A DNA stretch of 64,000 nucleotides from Paenarthrobacter sp. (GCA_031179305.1 JAPSHX010000014.1:38735-102734), one strand, 5' to 3'; counted from the first letter of the stretch, positions 1-9,073 are shown. Made by a program: numbers and translations. Notes: a model not told the origin generated them from the letters alone.

Positions 1-1022
1 AGTGGCGTGGAGGGGTTGACCGGGGTTTCAGGTCCCATCGGAGCGACGCGGGCCGGGGCAGCGGCTACTCCCGGAGCTATCGGATCGACCGTACTTGTAT
101 TGAGCCCGACGGCCGCGCCGGTCACGACGCATGCCGCTGCGGCCACTGACGCTGCCCAAGGACCCAGTGCCAAGCCCGAGGAGTGCGTGGCAACCTGCTG
201 GGCGACCACGACGGCAGGAACGGCAGGGGTGAAGGTGAGCGGGGCTGCCGCCAACCCCAGGAACCAAGGGCCGACGGCTCGCCTCATCGTGGATTTGGCG
301 TCGGCCATCGCAAGGACCGCTGCCCTGCAGTCAGGGCATTCTTCCAAGTGTTTTTGCAGCCGCAGATCCTCGGCAGGGGACAGGCCGTCAGTGACGGACT
401 TGGCCAGCAGCGGCAGGAACGGTTTGCAGGATTCCTCAACAGAGGAGGCAACGTACGCTTCCAAATAAGCCTGACGCAGGCCTTTCCGAGCCCGGGCCGC
501 TACCGCCGAGACAGCATTGGGTTCAAGACCCAACAAGGGGGCGACCCTGCGGGGAGGTTCGCGTTCGACGTCAAGGTGCCACAGCACCGTCTGCCATCGT
601 GCCGGCAAGGAGGCGAACGCCACGCTCGCCAGGTCACGATCGGTCCCGTTCAGAACGTGGTCGAAACCCGGATCATCCACTGGGGTGTCCATCGGGTCCT
701 CGAACAGCACCACACGGGACTGGGCCGTCCAGTGATCAGCGACACAGGTCCGTACAGCCCGGAGCAGGTACGGACGGAAAGGCCCGTCAGGGCCGTTGCC
801 GCGTTGGATGGCCCCGATAACTTTGAGGAAAGCCTCCGAAGCGGCGTCATCGGCGTCGAAATCATTACCCACAAGCCGGCGGGCAAAGGACAGCCCCGCG
901 GGAAGATGGCGGCGGTAAAGCTCCTCGACAGCGGCGTCGTCACCCTTTTCCACACCCCTGATGAGATCCTCATCCGATGAAGCCGCGGACTCCCGTGACG
1001 TCGAATTACCCGGTTGGGTCAT
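1..1022 (-). CDS. Sigma-70 family (ECF-like) sigma factor with C-terminal zinc finger and membrane segments, 3' end beyond window
   Basis: The open frame starts at ATG 1022-1020 and is still open at base 1, so at least 340 residues are visible. Residues about 20-105 look like sigma region 2 (acidic start, then the aromatic and basic stretch ending near DHWTAQSR). Residues about 125-195 look like region 4 with an HTH (LPARWQTVLW ... GLEPNAVSAVAARARKGLRQ). An H-x3-C-x2-C zinc motif (H225, C229, C232) follows, typical of zf-HC2 anti-sigma domains. Two alanine-rich hydrophobic stretches (about 250-276 and 283-306) could be membrane segments. This suggests a sigma factor carrying its own anti-sigma-like, membrane-tethered tail. 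The regulon cannot be read from the sequence. Confidence 0.85.
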   Translation of the reverse strand, partial: MTQPGNSTSRESAASSDEDLIRGVEKGDDAAVEELYRRHLPAGLSFARRLVGNDFDADDAASEAFLKVIGAIQRGNGPDGPFRPYLLRAVRTCVADHWTAQSRVVLFEDPMDTPVDDPGFDHVLNGTDRDLASVAFASLPARWQTVLWHLDVEREPPRRVAPLLGLEPNAVSAVAARARKGLRQAYLEAYVASSVEESCKPFLPLLAKSVTDGLSPAEDLRLQKHLEECPDCRAAVLAMADAKSTMRRAVGPWFLGLAAAPLTFTPAVPAVVVAQQVATHSSGLALGPWAASVAAAACVVTGAAVGLNTSTVDPIAPGVAAAPARVAPMGPETPVNPSTP

Positions 1023-1524
1023 CGCGCTACCCGGAGCGCTTTCCGCGGCGTCTCCGAGGCAGGCGGCACCAAGTGCTCGGCTTCATTCTTCGTGCTGTAG
1101 TTCCCCCAAAATACTCACTTACTTGCTCTGCCACCGATGCGGACCCTTGCGCTTAGCGTGTCGCTTTCCGTCGTTCGCCTGGCAGATCGACGTCAGCCTA
1201 TACAAATAATTGGGATCGCTCTCAACTAAGAGATGACTCCCTCTTTCCCCGGTGTTCTGGTGGTACTTGTGCGGAATCCAACACGAAAGCGACGGCCGGC
1301 AATGGTCAGGGGGGACACGTATCCGGTCGCCGCTTCGTGTTCCCGGCACAGCGCCAGGAGAGTTGGATAGCAGCACTAGCTGGTCTCGACAGCAGGCCCG
1401 GCCCAAGGACCGGGGAATGCCTCCACGATTTATACCGGCCCCGGCCCGAAACGTGACGCTCGAAAACACAAAAAGTTTCAAAAACTGACATCAGCCCAGG
1501 AAACCGACGCAGAGAGTCCGGATG
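1023..1524. other. Intergenic stretch without a convincing gene
   Basis: Short open frames exist on both strands, for example a minus-strand frame ending at 1119 whose last 30 codons are rich in charged residues, but none has a good ribosome-binding site or a recognisable domain. The promoter of the sigma-factor gene should lie just above 1022. Nothing else is supported here. Confidence 0.4.
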
Positions 1525-1722
1525 TTAGAGGTGTTCCAAGTTCAGGTTTGAGAGCCGGGTACCAGGCATCTCCGTCCCTGCCCGGTTAAGCATCACGGTT
1601 GCCACCAGTGAGGCGAGGGCCTTGAGCGCATCAAGAACGACGGCGATGGCTTCGGCCGGCGTTGCGGTGGAGGTGTGAACTTCTTCACCGTTCAAGGTGG
1701 CAGCATCAACGCGCCGAATCAT
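1525..1722 (-). CDS. Possible small protein, function unknown
   Basis: This is a 65-residue frame with a plausible residue mix: a threonine- and alanine-rich start, then an amphipathic stretch AEAIAVVLDALKALASLVAT that could be a helix. There is no clear Shine-Dalgarno sequence before the ATG at 1722 and no recognised family. It lies between the sigma-factor gene and lsr2 and could be spurious. Confidence 0.28.
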   Translation of the reverse strand: MIRRVDAATLNGEEVHTSTATPAEAIAVVLDALKALASLVATVMLNRAGTEMPGTRLSNLNLEHL

Positions 1723-1943
1723 GAATTGCCGGTCGATCTGGCGAGCCGCCGTTCATCTAAGATTTCAAGGTCAAACCCTGTGCGGATGCGGAAAGTCACC
1801 ATGGACTCGAGTCCGACACGCCGCTGACATTCTCACCGCCTGCTGCAACTCTCCGCGAATCCGCCGGGCAACGCGAGGAGCTTCGTTGGAGCGTCTTATG
1901 TTTGCCCCTGTCAGGACACCCTTGCCCTGCGGGGTACGGTTTT

Positions 1944-2255
1944 ATGGTGGCTACACGAACAATCATCACTCTGCACGACGACCTGGACGGCACGGACGCG
2001 GAAGAGACCATCGTTTTCTCCCTCGACGGCAGCGACTACGAAATCGACCTCAACAGCACCCATGTCAAAGAACTACGGGATTCCCTAAGCCCCTTTGTAG
2101 CTGCTGCCCGCACATTGAAACAATCCGCGACTTCCCGCAGCCGCGGAACCAGGAACTCCAAAATCCGCGCCTGGGCAAAGGAAAACGGCATCAACGTCGC
2201 AGCCCGGGGAATGATCAGCGCCCACGTCCTCGAACGTTACAACGCTGCACACTAA
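1944..2255 (+). CDS. lsr2: Lsr2-family nucleoid-associated protein with altered DNA-binding motif
   Basis: Lsr2 proteins are actinobacterial H-NS analogues that bridge DNA and silence AT-rich, often horizontally acquired genes. This 103-residue protein has the family layout: an N-terminal beta-rich oligomerisation domain (ITLHDDLDGTDAEETIVFSL) and a C-terminal helical domain with the typical IRAWAKENG and ISAHVLERY elements. ATG 1944 is chosen over an upstream in-frame start at 1902 because the family begins with a short hydrophilic lead into the ITLHDDLDG strand. In the usual AT-hook-like RGR motif the second arginine is replaced: residues 88-90 read RGM. It stands alone upstream of the metabolic segment and is probably an accessory paralogue carried by the mobile region. 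Confidence 0.9.
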   Translation: MVATRTIITLHDDLDGTDAEETIVFSLDGSDYEIDLNSTHVKELRDSLSPFVAAARTLKQSATSRSRGTRNSKIRAWAKENGINVAARGMISAHVLERYNAAH

Positions 2256-2284
2256 ACAACCCGGGAATCCTGACAGTAGGCGTT

Positions 2285-2368
2285 CTGGAAGCGCAACCCC
2301 ATCCCTCGCTGGACGGCTGACATCAAGACCGACTGCTGACCATCAGAAGGGCAGGCCCCGATACAACG
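2285..2368 (+). repeat. Left copy of an ~80-bp direct repeat
   Basis: This segment, from the GAAGCGCAACCC motif to CCGATACA, recurs in the same orientation at 14541-14622 with about ten differences. The two copies bracket the 12-kb metabolic segment. It contains no obvious gene. Confidence 0.75.
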
Positions 2369-2424
2369 CGATCCGAAGCCTCGCACGGCCTCCGCTTTGA
2401 CGGTTTTGTGGGCAGAATGGGCTT

Positions 2425-2661
2425 ATGTGCGGCAGATACGTGATGTGCAAAGCAACGAGCGACCTTCTGAGCCGCTTCGAGGCCAAGGAAGTTGAAGGCA
2501 GCCCGCCAGGGCCGAGCTGGAATGTCGCCCCGACCCAGAACGTACCGATCGTGGCCGAACGCCTGGACGAGGGAACGCTCGATCGGCGTCTACTGATCGC
2601 AAAATTTGGTCTGGTGCCGTCTTGGGCAGAGGACGCCAAGATCCAAGCTTCTCTGCACTAA
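2425..2661 (+). pseudogene. N-terminal fragment of a SOS response-associated peptidase (SRAP, YedK/HMCES family)
   Basis: SRAP proteins crosslink to abasic sites in single-stranded DNA through the cysteine at position 2. The fragment begins MCGRY, keeping that Cys2, and includes the family segments WNVAPTQNVPIV and FGLVPSWAEDAKI. It then runs into unrelated sequence and stops after 78 residues, whereas full proteins have about 220-250. The missing part would hold the rest of the active-site pocket, so it is most likely non-functional. The break near 2640 marks a recombination junction just before a palindrome. Confidence 0.85.
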
Positions 2662-2703
2662 ATGTGCCTTGCTTAACTGAACGGGACAGGAGTGTCTCGT
2701 TCT

Positions 2704-2737
2704 GGGACATGTCCCAGTTCTAAGGAAGTGGGACATG
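2704..2737. repeat. Palindrome cluster left of the metabolic segment
   Basis: GGGACATGTCCC (2704-2715) is a perfect palindrome. A larger imperfect inverted repeat has arms CATGTCCCAGTTC (2708-2720) and GAAGTGGGACATG (2725-2737). A related palindrome with the same TCCCAGTTC core lies at 13952-13985, at the other end of the segment. It may be a remnant of mobile-element ends or an operator-type site. Confidence 0.5.
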
Positions 2738-2858
2738 CTGGGGTAGCTGTTTAGGACCCCATCGCTGGGGCTGTTTTGCAATCGGGGTCTTATAGAAATC
2801 AGAACGGCGGATGCAGGCTTTGGGAAGGACGCCGAGGATTTGCCCAGCTGAGTTGGCC

Positions 2859-3194
2859 TCAGCTTGTGCCGGAGTTCGCGGAAATCAGCAGTACGTAACT
2901 GGCCGTGCCGCCTACGATGCTCAGCAGCACGTTCGCTTTCCAGAGGTGCAGCACTGTTGTGACCACCACTCCTAGCATTGCCGGAACCACGCTTGCCGGG
3001 TCGATAACGTTCACGTGACGGAGGGTGTAAACAGTCAAAATTACCATGACGCCGATCGGGATGCGTTCAGCCACGTAGGGCAGGAGCTTACTGCTGCGTA
3101 TAGGTGCGAGGATCGCGAACGGGAGTGCCCGCAATCCCCATGTCACTCCCGCGGCCACGATTGTGACGGCCAGGAGGTATTGGGTATCATCCAC
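2859..3194 (-). CDS. azlD: AzlD-family branched-chain amino acid export subunit
   Basis: This is the small hydrophobic partner of AzlC; in the family the pair exports branched-chain amino acids. The protein of about 111 residues has four hydrophobic segments, with the family motif VTWGLRALPFAILAP near the N-terminus. GTG 3194 is chosen because it overlaps the end of azlC (stop at 3187-3189), the usual translationally coupled arrangement. An upstream in-frame start would lie inside azlC. A short hairpin (CCCCA/TGGGG, about 2757-2770) downstream may end the transcript. Confidence 0.85.
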   Translation of the reverse strand: MDDTQYLLAVTIVAAGVTWGLRALPFAILAPIRSSKLLPYVAERIPIGVMVILTVYTLRHVNVIDPASVVPAMLGVVVTTVLHLWKANVLLSIVGGTASYVLLISANSGTS

Positions 3195-3903
3195 GACGCC
3201 ACGTCCAGTGCTTCCATCCGTAGGAGAGAAGGAGCAGGGCAACCAATGTTCCCATTGCGGGCAGGATCATCGCGTCACCGGCAAAGACCACGAAGAACAG
3301 GGCACAGGCCAGCGCAACAAGCGGAATGGGCACAGAACGGCGCGCGCGGTAGGCGTCGATGCCCAGCACGAGAAAAAACGCAGTGATCGCGAAGTCCAGC
3401 CCCATCACACCCGGTGGGACGAGGGAACCGGCGAGTACACCGACAGTGGCGCTAACCACCCAGTTCACGTAAAAGACCGTTTGGATCCCGAGGATGCGCG
3501 CACCGGTCCATTGGCGTGCTTCGGGATGTGCGGTCAGAGCCCAGGCCTCATCGCAGAGAATGTACGTGCTCAGCACCCGGAGGCTGCGGGAACGGATCTG
3601 TCCGAGAGGGAATGAGAGCGCGTAGAAGACGTGCCGGAAGTTCACCAACAGCGCCGTCAGCGCAATCGAAGTCAGCGGCGCGGCCGCTAGCACCATGCCA
3701 ACGAGCAGGAATTCAAGGGAACCGGCGAAAATCACGCCCGTAAACAGCGGGGCGGTCCACCACGGCAGATCGGACTGGGAGATAAGTACCCCTAGAGCCA
3801 TCCCCAGCGGGAACATCGCTACCCCGGCGGGGAGCGCTACCCGGATGCCCCCGAGGATACTTGGGATGCCCGTCTCCTCAAGCTCCGCTGCTGTTTCTGT
3901 CAT
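3187..3903 (-). CDS. azlC: AzlC-family branched-chain amino acid exporter, large subunit
   Basis: The 238-residue membrane protein has the AzlC layout of multiple transmembrane helices and the diagnostic stretch VNFRHVFYALSF (around residues 88-99) after helix 3. With AzlD it should form a proton-driven exporter of leucine, isoleucine, valine or analogues. It is transcribed divergently from an Lrp/AsnC regulator 44 bp away, the common genetic arrangement, so that regulator probably controls it in response to an amino acid. Confidence 0.92.
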   Translation of the reverse strand: MTETAAELEETGIPSILGGIRVALPAGVAMFPLGMALGVLISQSDLPWWTAPLFTGVIFAGSLEFLLVGMVLAAAPLTSIALTALLVNFRHVFYALSFPLGQIRSRSLRVLSTYILCDEAWALTAHPEARQWTGARILGIQTVFYVNWVVSATVGVLAGSLVPPGVMGLDFAITAFFLVLGIDAYRARRSVPIPLVALACALFFVVFAGDAMILPAMGTLVALLLLSYGWKHWTWRRG

Positions 3904-3947
3904 AAAGCAATCCTAGAAACAATTGTGCGAAACGTGGTTGCTGGTTT

Positions 3948-4418
3948 GTGTCCCCAAAGGGCATAGTAAGCAATGTGAGAGAACCAGACGCACTAGACTT
4001 AGCAATTATTGAGCAGTTGCAGTTGGACGGTCGCATCAGCAACCTCGAATTGGCCCAACGGGTTGGGCTCACTCCTGCGCCGTGTCTACGTCGGGTGCGG
4101 CGCCTCGAGGACGATGGAGTGATCGCCGGCTACCGGGCAGTCATCGACGCCCAGAAGCTGGGCCGTCGCCTCGAAGTAACCGCCGCAGTCGAAGTCAGGA
4201 GCACCGACACGCAGACAATCGCAGAATTCGAACGGGCGGTAGTGGCTTTCGACGAGGTGGTTGAAGCGCGGAAGGTATTCGGCAACCCGGACTACTTCTT
4301 ACGCATCCTCGTGAGCGGCATCGAGGAATACGAGCAGTTCCAAATGCAAAAGCTCACAGCACTCCCGGCCGTCTTCCGCGTCGACTCGCACCAGACAATG
4401 AAGGTGCTCAAGAACTAA
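3948..4418 (+). CDS. Lrp/AsnC-family transcriptional regulator of azlCD
   Basis: The protein has an N-terminal winged HTH (LDLAIIEQLQLDGRISNLELAQRVGLTPAPCLRRVRRLEDDGVI, read in shorter pieces: DGRISNLELAQRVGLT is the HTH) and a C-terminal RAM ligand-binding domain (about residues 75-150, GNPDYFLRILVSG). Members bind amino acids and often control adjacent exporters. The start is uncertain: GTG 3948 is the long choice, and an internal GTG at 3975 would remove nine residues without touching the HTH. It is divergent from azlCD and followed by a hairpin terminator. Confidence 0.9.
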   Translation: MSPKGIVSNVREPDALDLAIIEQLQLDGRISNLELAQRVGLTPAPCLRRVRRLEDDGVIAGYRAVIDAQKLGRRLEVTAAVEVRSTDTQTIAEFERAVVAFDEVVEARKVFGNPDYFLRILVSGIEEYEQFQMQKLTALPAVFRVDSHQTMKVLKN

Positions 4419-4442
4419 CCGGCTCCCACTACGTAGAGCCGG
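4419..4442 (+). terminator. Hairpin terminator after the lrp gene
   Basis: Perfect arms CCGGCTC (4419-4425) and GAGCCGG (4436-4442) start at the stop codon of the Lrp gene. There is no clear T tract, so strength is uncertain. Confidence 0.55.
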
Positions 4443-4518
4443 CCAGGCCGGGCGCAGACCGGTCCTTCCGACCAAGTATTCTATGGTTCCGATGTTCCTC
4501 GCGGCACAGGCTCTGCAT

Positions 4519-5487
4519 TTACGTTCGCGCTGCTGCCCCTTGAGTAGATTCCGAAGGAGTCCGGCAGCCGTTGTTTTGGTGCTGCGCGACAGCAGCCCTG
4601 CTCCTACGCCCTGCCAGCCAGATAGCCGCGGTGTTCGTGGCAACGATCATCCCCATGCCGATCCATTCGTGGAGTACGAGGACTTGTCCTAGTACCACTG
4701 TTCCGGAGAGCGCAGCGAGGATGGGATTGATGCTCATGAAGACCCCGAAGAATCCGGCCGGCACGTGCCGAAGCGCGATGAGGTCGGCGACATATGGGAC
4801 CACCGAGCAAAGGACTCCGGCGGTGATGGCGTACAGCAGCGCAGGAACGGTGAACACTCCCTGGCCGAGGAGATAGCCCGCCACGGGCAAGTAAAAAGCC
4901 AGGGACACCAGTGTCCCCGCCGCAGGGGCCTGCAGACCGGACAGGCGTTGCCCGGCAATCCTGTTTAGAAGGATGTATGCCGCCCAGCAGGCGGCGGCGG
5001 CCAGCGCGACAGCAACGCCAAGGAAGTCACTGCTGGGACCCGGCATGACGAGAACATACACTCCCAAGCCGGCGCTGAGCCCACACACCAGATCCCAGCG
5101 GCTTCCCGATGACAGCAGAGCTACACCCAAGGGTCCAAGGAATTCCAGCGTGACAGCTAGTCCCAGCCCGATCCGGTCGATCGCCACGTAAAGGCAGATA
5201 TTCATGAGTGCTGTCGCTGCCCCCAGTAGAAGGACAGGCCACCACTGACGCCAAGTGAATCGGTGGAATGCCGGCCGGGCAACTGGAAGCAGCACCGCGG
5301 CGGCTACAAACTGCCGAATGGCTACGACACCGGCCGGGCCAACGACCGGAAAGGCATGCGCGCCGATTCCAGCTCCGATCTGGTTGCTAAGTCCGCTTCC
5401 TGTCATCGTCAGCACACCGCGAATTATCGAAGTGCCGGCGCGGACGCCTTCATCTTGGGCTGTACGCTGTGCTGATTGAGGTTCCAT
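4519..5487 (-). CDS. EamA/RhtA-type drug/metabolite exporter
   Basis: The protein of about 322 residues has ten hydrophobic segments arranged as two EamA repeats (about residues 20-145 and 165-290), typical of DMT exporters such as RhtA that export threonine, homoserine and other amino acids. Key stretches are LEFLGPLGVALLSS at the end of repeat 1 and SINPILAALSGTVVLGQ in repeat 2. ATG 5487 is preferred over the in-frame start at 5508 because the lost residues are hydrophilic and not conserved. It is divergent from a LysR regulator (5556), which probably controls it. The substrate is not readable from sequence. Confidence 0.88.
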   Translation of the reverse strand: MEPQSAQRTAQDEGVRAGTSIIRGVLTMTGSGLSNQIGAGIGAHAFPVVGPAGVVAIRQFVAAAVLLPVARPAFHRFTWRQWWPVLLLGAATALMNICLYVAIDRIGLGLAVTLEFLGPLGVALLSSGSRWDLVCGLSAGLGVYVLVMPGPSSDFLGVAVALAAAACWAAYILLNRIAGQRLSGLQAPAAGTLVSLAFYLPVAGYLLGQGVFTVPALLYAITAGVLCSVVPYVADLIALRHVPAGFFGVFMSINPILAALSGTVVLGQVLVLHEWIGMGMIVATNTAAIWLAGRRSRAAVAQHQNNGCRTPSESTQGAAART

Positions 5488-5555
5488 ACAGCCAGTTTCC
5501 GGGCCCAAGCTGTGGCTGAGAAATGTACTTGACGGGCGTTCTATACGATGAGCGT

Positions 5556-6434
5556 ATGGATGTTGAAGTGCGATACCTTCGCGCGCTGGTAGCCGTGGTG
5601 GACGCCCAGACCTTTACGGACGCCGCCATCGACCTCAGAACATCGCAGGCCGGGGTCTCACGATCCGTCGCGGCACTGGAACGGGTCCTCGGTGTTCGCA
5701 TTCTGCAACGGACAACGCGCAGCATCACCCCTACTCCGGCGGGGGAGCGGGTCATCGCGCATGCGCGACGCGTCCTGGCAGAGGTCGCGCTTTTGGAACG
5801 GGCAGCGCGGGACCATGACGGCGAACTGAGGATAGGTTACGCATGGTCGGCGCTAGGCGCCCGGACTGCGGCACTGCAAAGCAAATGGGCACAATCCCAC
5901 CCGAATGTGCCTCTGGTGTGGATCCAGACCTACACCGCATCCGGAGGATTGGCGGACGGCTCTGCCGATGTCGCAGTCGTCAGACGCCCGATCAGTGATA
6001 GCCGCTTCGCCTCGACGCTCATCGGCAAGGAAGGCCGTTACGCGGCCGTGGCCGTCGAAGACCCTCTGGCCCGCAAACGCTTCCTGCGTATGGCCGACTT
6101 CGCCGGTCAGACGCTGGCTGTGGACCACAGGACCGGAACGACAACCGAAGACCTCTGGACTGGATCGGCACGTCCGGCGTCCTTCCGGCAGGTCCAAGGC
6201 GTTGATGAATGGCTGATGCTAATCTCCACCGGCCAAGCTATTGGAATGTCTTCGGAGGCGACCGCAGCGCAAAATCCAAGGCCCGGCGTCGTGTACCGGC
6301 TGGTCCGGGATGCCCCACCTATCTCAGTGTTCCTCGCCTCCCGTCGTGACGATCCTTCAGTTCTGGTAGCAGATTTCACCCGGCTCGCACGGGAGACATT
6401 CGACCCTGACAATGCGGCGCAGACACCTCGCTAA
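5556..6434 (+). CDS. LysR-family regulator, probably of the EamA exporter
   Basis: The N-terminal winged HTH is clear (YLRALVAVVDAQTFTDAA, then TSQAGVSRSVAALERVLG, residues about 5-60). The effector-binding domain follows but is short and diverged. ATG 5556 is chosen because the HTH begins five residues later; an in-frame start at 5523 adds eleven residues overlapping the divergent promoter. The 68-bp gap to the exporter start should hold both promoters and the operator. Confidence 0.9.
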   Translation: MDVEVRYLRALVAVVDAQTFTDAAIDLRTSQAGVSRSVAALERVLGVRILQRTTRSITPTPAGERVIAHARRVLAEVALLERAARDHDGELRIGYAWSALGARTAALQSKWAQSHPNVPLVWIQTYTASGGLADGSADVAVVRRPISDSRFASTLIGKEGRYAAVAVEDPLARKRFLRMADFAGQTLAVDHRTGTTTEDLWTGSARPASFRQVQGVDEWLMLISTGQAIGMSSEATAAQNPRPGVVYRLVRDAPPISVFLASRRDDPSVLVADFTRLARETFDPDNAAQTPR

Positions 6435-6494
6435 GTCCCGAAGCGCAGCAGTAAAGCTGATCATGAACCCCATCGGGATCCGGGGCCATCCTTT

Positions 6495-7424
6495 TTAGAG
6501 CTCATTCCGGAGGCGCTGACGGTAAGTCCTGGGTGTTTCTCCGGCGTCATTGAGGAAGTGCCGGTTGAAGTTTGAGAGGTTTGAAAAGCCGACTTCGTAG
6601 CAGATGTCCGAGATGGCTTTGTCGGTTCGTTCCAAGAGCCGACGTGCGTGTGCGAGGCGCAGCTTCCGGATCAAGTCGCTGAAGTTTTGGCCGGTTGCGC
6701 GCTTAAAGTACTTCGAAAATGTTGGTTCTGTCATTCCGACCAGAGCGGCCGCATCGGACATTTTGATAGCTCCGGCGTGGTTGCTGAAGACGTATTCCAG
6801 AACGATGTCGACCACGGCTGCGGCCTGGCCGTCCAGCTGGGGCCTGAACCATTCGTCGGCGAGGTAGCGCCGTTCTTCCTGTGGCGCGCGGACCAAAGTA
6901 GAGAAGAGCTCCATGAGGTGCTGAAGCCGCTCAAGTCCTGTGGAAGCGCCCATGGCTTCCATGGAAAGCGCCGCATTCCGCGCCGTCTGTCCGAGGAATT
7001 CGAGACCGCGGGCGGACTGATCGAGCAGAGGTTTGACTTCGGCCATCTCGGGGACGAGGGCCGCGGTGAGCTCCACCCACTTTCCGTCGAATTGGATCAC
7101 CACGTCGCGGTTCTCCAGGACTTCTCCAGGTTCCAGGTCACTGACCCAGTCGTGGGGAAGGTCGGAACCGACAAGCGAGACATGTCCGGCCTCAAACGTC
7201 CCGATGTAGTCACCGACGATGAACTTTCCACTGCCCTTACGAATGAGGTGAATCTCGTACTCAGGGTGATAATTCCACCGCGCAACAGGGCTCGGGTAGT
7301 CGTGTTCGTGCCACCTGACAGAGTGGTTGGGGTCCGGCGGAATGACTTCGCGATTAGCGCGCATTCCCAGCAGTCTTTCAGCCAGCCGGGCAGTAGCTCC
7401 GCCGTGGGGTTCGCCTGCTCTCAC
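6495..7424 (-). CDS. AraC-family regulator of the polyol operon
   Basis: The N-terminal cupin-like sensing domain (about residues 25-120, with HEHDYPSPVARWNYHPEYEI) is followed by a C-terminal AraC DNA-binding domain with two HTHs (about 215-305): KMSDAAALVGMTEPTFSKYF, then ISDICYEVGFSNLSNFNRHF. GTG 7424 has a GGAGA Shine-Dalgarno seven bases upstream; an upstream in-frame start at 7472 has none. It is divergent from the polyol transport operon, so it probably activates that operon when the substrate is present. Confidence 0.88.
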   Translation of the reverse strand: MRAGEPHGGATARLAERLLGMRANREVIPPDPNHSVRWHEHDYPSPVARWNYHPEYEIHLIRKGSGKFIVGDYIGTFEAGHVSLVGSDLPHDWVSDLEPGEVLENRDVVIQFDGKWVELTAALVPEMAEVKPLLDQSARGLEFLGQTARNAALSMEAMGASTGLERLQHLMELFSTLVRAPQEERRYLADEWFRPQLDGQAAAVVDIVLEYVFSNHAGAIKMSDAAALVGMTEPTFSKYFKRATGQNFSDLIRKLRLAHARRLLERTDKAISDICYEVGFSNLSNFNRHFLNDAGETPRTYRQRLRNEL

Positions 7425-7700
7425 GATGGCTCTCCGTGTTGTTGTGTATATGAAATATGGACAGCACCTCAACCGCCTCCCCTAGAATAACGGCTGCCTC
7501 GGGGTGAAGGGCGGGAAAATTAGTATCAGAAATGGGCAACCAAGGCGCTAGTTGTGCCCTCCCCGCAGTCCTAATGTTGAGAAAACAAGAGAGCGGCGCA
7601 CGGGAAATTCCTAGGAGTAGCCGCTTCACCCCCGCCCGGCATCGACACAGCAGTCGAAATGCGGTGACTGTGCACCCTTGAAAGAACAAAGGAGTCCTTT

Positions 7701-9053
7701 ATGCGCCAGAAAATGTGTGCTGCGACCTTGGCCGCCGGCGCTTTGTGTGTCGCGCTGAGCGCCTCGGCCTGTGCAGGTGCCGGCGGCGGCAATTCCGCCG
7801 GAGACCCGAACAGCATCAGTGTCCTTATGGTGAACAACCCCCAGATGGAGGACCTGCAGCGGCTCACCGCAGAGAACTTCACCAAGGAAACCGGGATCCG
7901 GGTCAATTACACGATCCTGCCGGAGAACGATGTCCGGGCCAAGATCAGCCAGGAGTTCTCCAGCCAGGCCGGCCAGTATGACGTCGCATCCCTGTCCAAC
8001 TACGAGATCCCGTTCTACTCAGCCAACGGCTGGCTCGCACCGCTGGACGATGTCGCCCAAGACTCGGAGTTTGATCAGGGCGACATCCTGCCCGCCTATA
8101 CCGCGTCCCTGACCGGTGAGGACGGCAAGCTGTACGGAGAGCCCTTCTACGGGGAGTCTTCGTTCCTGATGTATCGCAAGGACATCCTGGAGGCCAAGGG
8201 CGTGACCATGCCGACGAAGCCCACCTGGGACGAGGTCGCGGACATCGCCGCAAAGGTAGACGGTGCGGAACCGGGAATGAAGGGCATCTGCCTCCGGGGG
8301 CAGCCGGGCTGGGGACAGGTCTTCGCACCCCTGACCACCGTGGTGAACACCTTCGGCGGGACGTGGTTCGACAAAGACTGGAACGCACAGGTCAACTCCC
8401 CGGAGTTCACCGAAGCTGTGGAGTTCTACACCAAACTGGTCCGCGAGCATGGTGAGGCAGGCGCCGCGCAGGCAGGTTTCACGGAGTGCCTGAACAACAT
8501 GGGCCAGAGCAACGTGGCCATGTGGTACGACGCAACCTCCGCCGCAGGCGCCTTGGAAGCCGAGGATTCCCCGGTGAAGGGCAAGATCGGTTACGCGCAG
8601 GCTCCGGTGAAGGAAACCGCTTCTTCGGGCTGGTTGTGGACTTGGTCCTGGGCCATGCAGGCCGCGTCGAAGAAGCAGGATGCCGCCGAGAAATTCATTG
8701 CCTGGGCCAGTTCGAAGGACTACGAGGAACTGGTGGCCTCCGAGCTCGGCTGGGCGAAGGTCCCCTCCGGTAAGCGGGTCTCCACCTACGAAAACACGGA
8801 GTTCCAGAAGGCTGCCCCGTTCTTTGAAGCCGAACGGTTCGCGATCGAGAACGCCGACCCGAAGAACCCCGGTGCGCAGGAACGCCCCGCCGTCGGCATC
8901 CAGTTCGTGGGTATCCCCGAATTCGCTGCCCTAGGCACCAACGTTTCCCAAGGCGTCACCTCCGCCATCGCCGGCCAAGGCAGTGTGGCTGACGCGCTGG
9001 CCAAAGGCCAGGAAGCCGCCCAAAAGGTCGGCAACAAGTACAAGCAGCCCTAA
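7701..9053 (+). CDS. Polyol/sugar ABC transporter substrate-binding lipoprotein
   Basis: The 450-residue protein starts with a lipoprotein signal peptide ending in a lipobox, LSASAC, with the modified Cys at position 24. The rest is a family-1 extracellular solute-binding protein resembling the sorbitol/mannitol-binding SmoE type. ATG 7701 has a strong AAAGGAG site. It is the first gene of an operon with two permeases, a polyol dehydrogenase and kinases, which points to a sugar alcohol as ligand. The 276-bp gap to the AraC gene should contain the regulated promoter. Confidence 0.92.
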   Translation: MRQKMCAATLAAGALCVALSASACAGAGGGNSAGDPNSISVLMVNNPQMEDLQRLTAENFTKETGIRVNYTILPENDVRAKISQEFSSQAGQYDVASLSNYEIPFYSANGWLAPLDDVAQDSEFDQGDILPAYTASLTGEDGKLYGEPFYGESSFLMYRKDILEAKGVTMPTKPTWDEVADIAAKVDGAEPGMKGICLRGQPGWGQVFAPLTTVVNTFGGTWFDKDWNAQVNSPEFTEAVEFYTKLVREHGEAGAAQAGFTECLNNMGQSNVAMWYDATSAAGALEAEDSPVKGKIGYAQAPVKETASSGWLWTWSWAMQAASKKQDAAEKFIAWASSKDYEELVASELGWAKVPSGKRVSTYENTEFQKAAPFFEAERFAIENADPKNPGAQERPAVGIQFVGIPEFAALGTNVSQGVTSAIAGQGSVADALAKGQEAAQKVGNKYKQP

Positions 9054-9073
9054 CCGAACCGCAGGAGAACATC

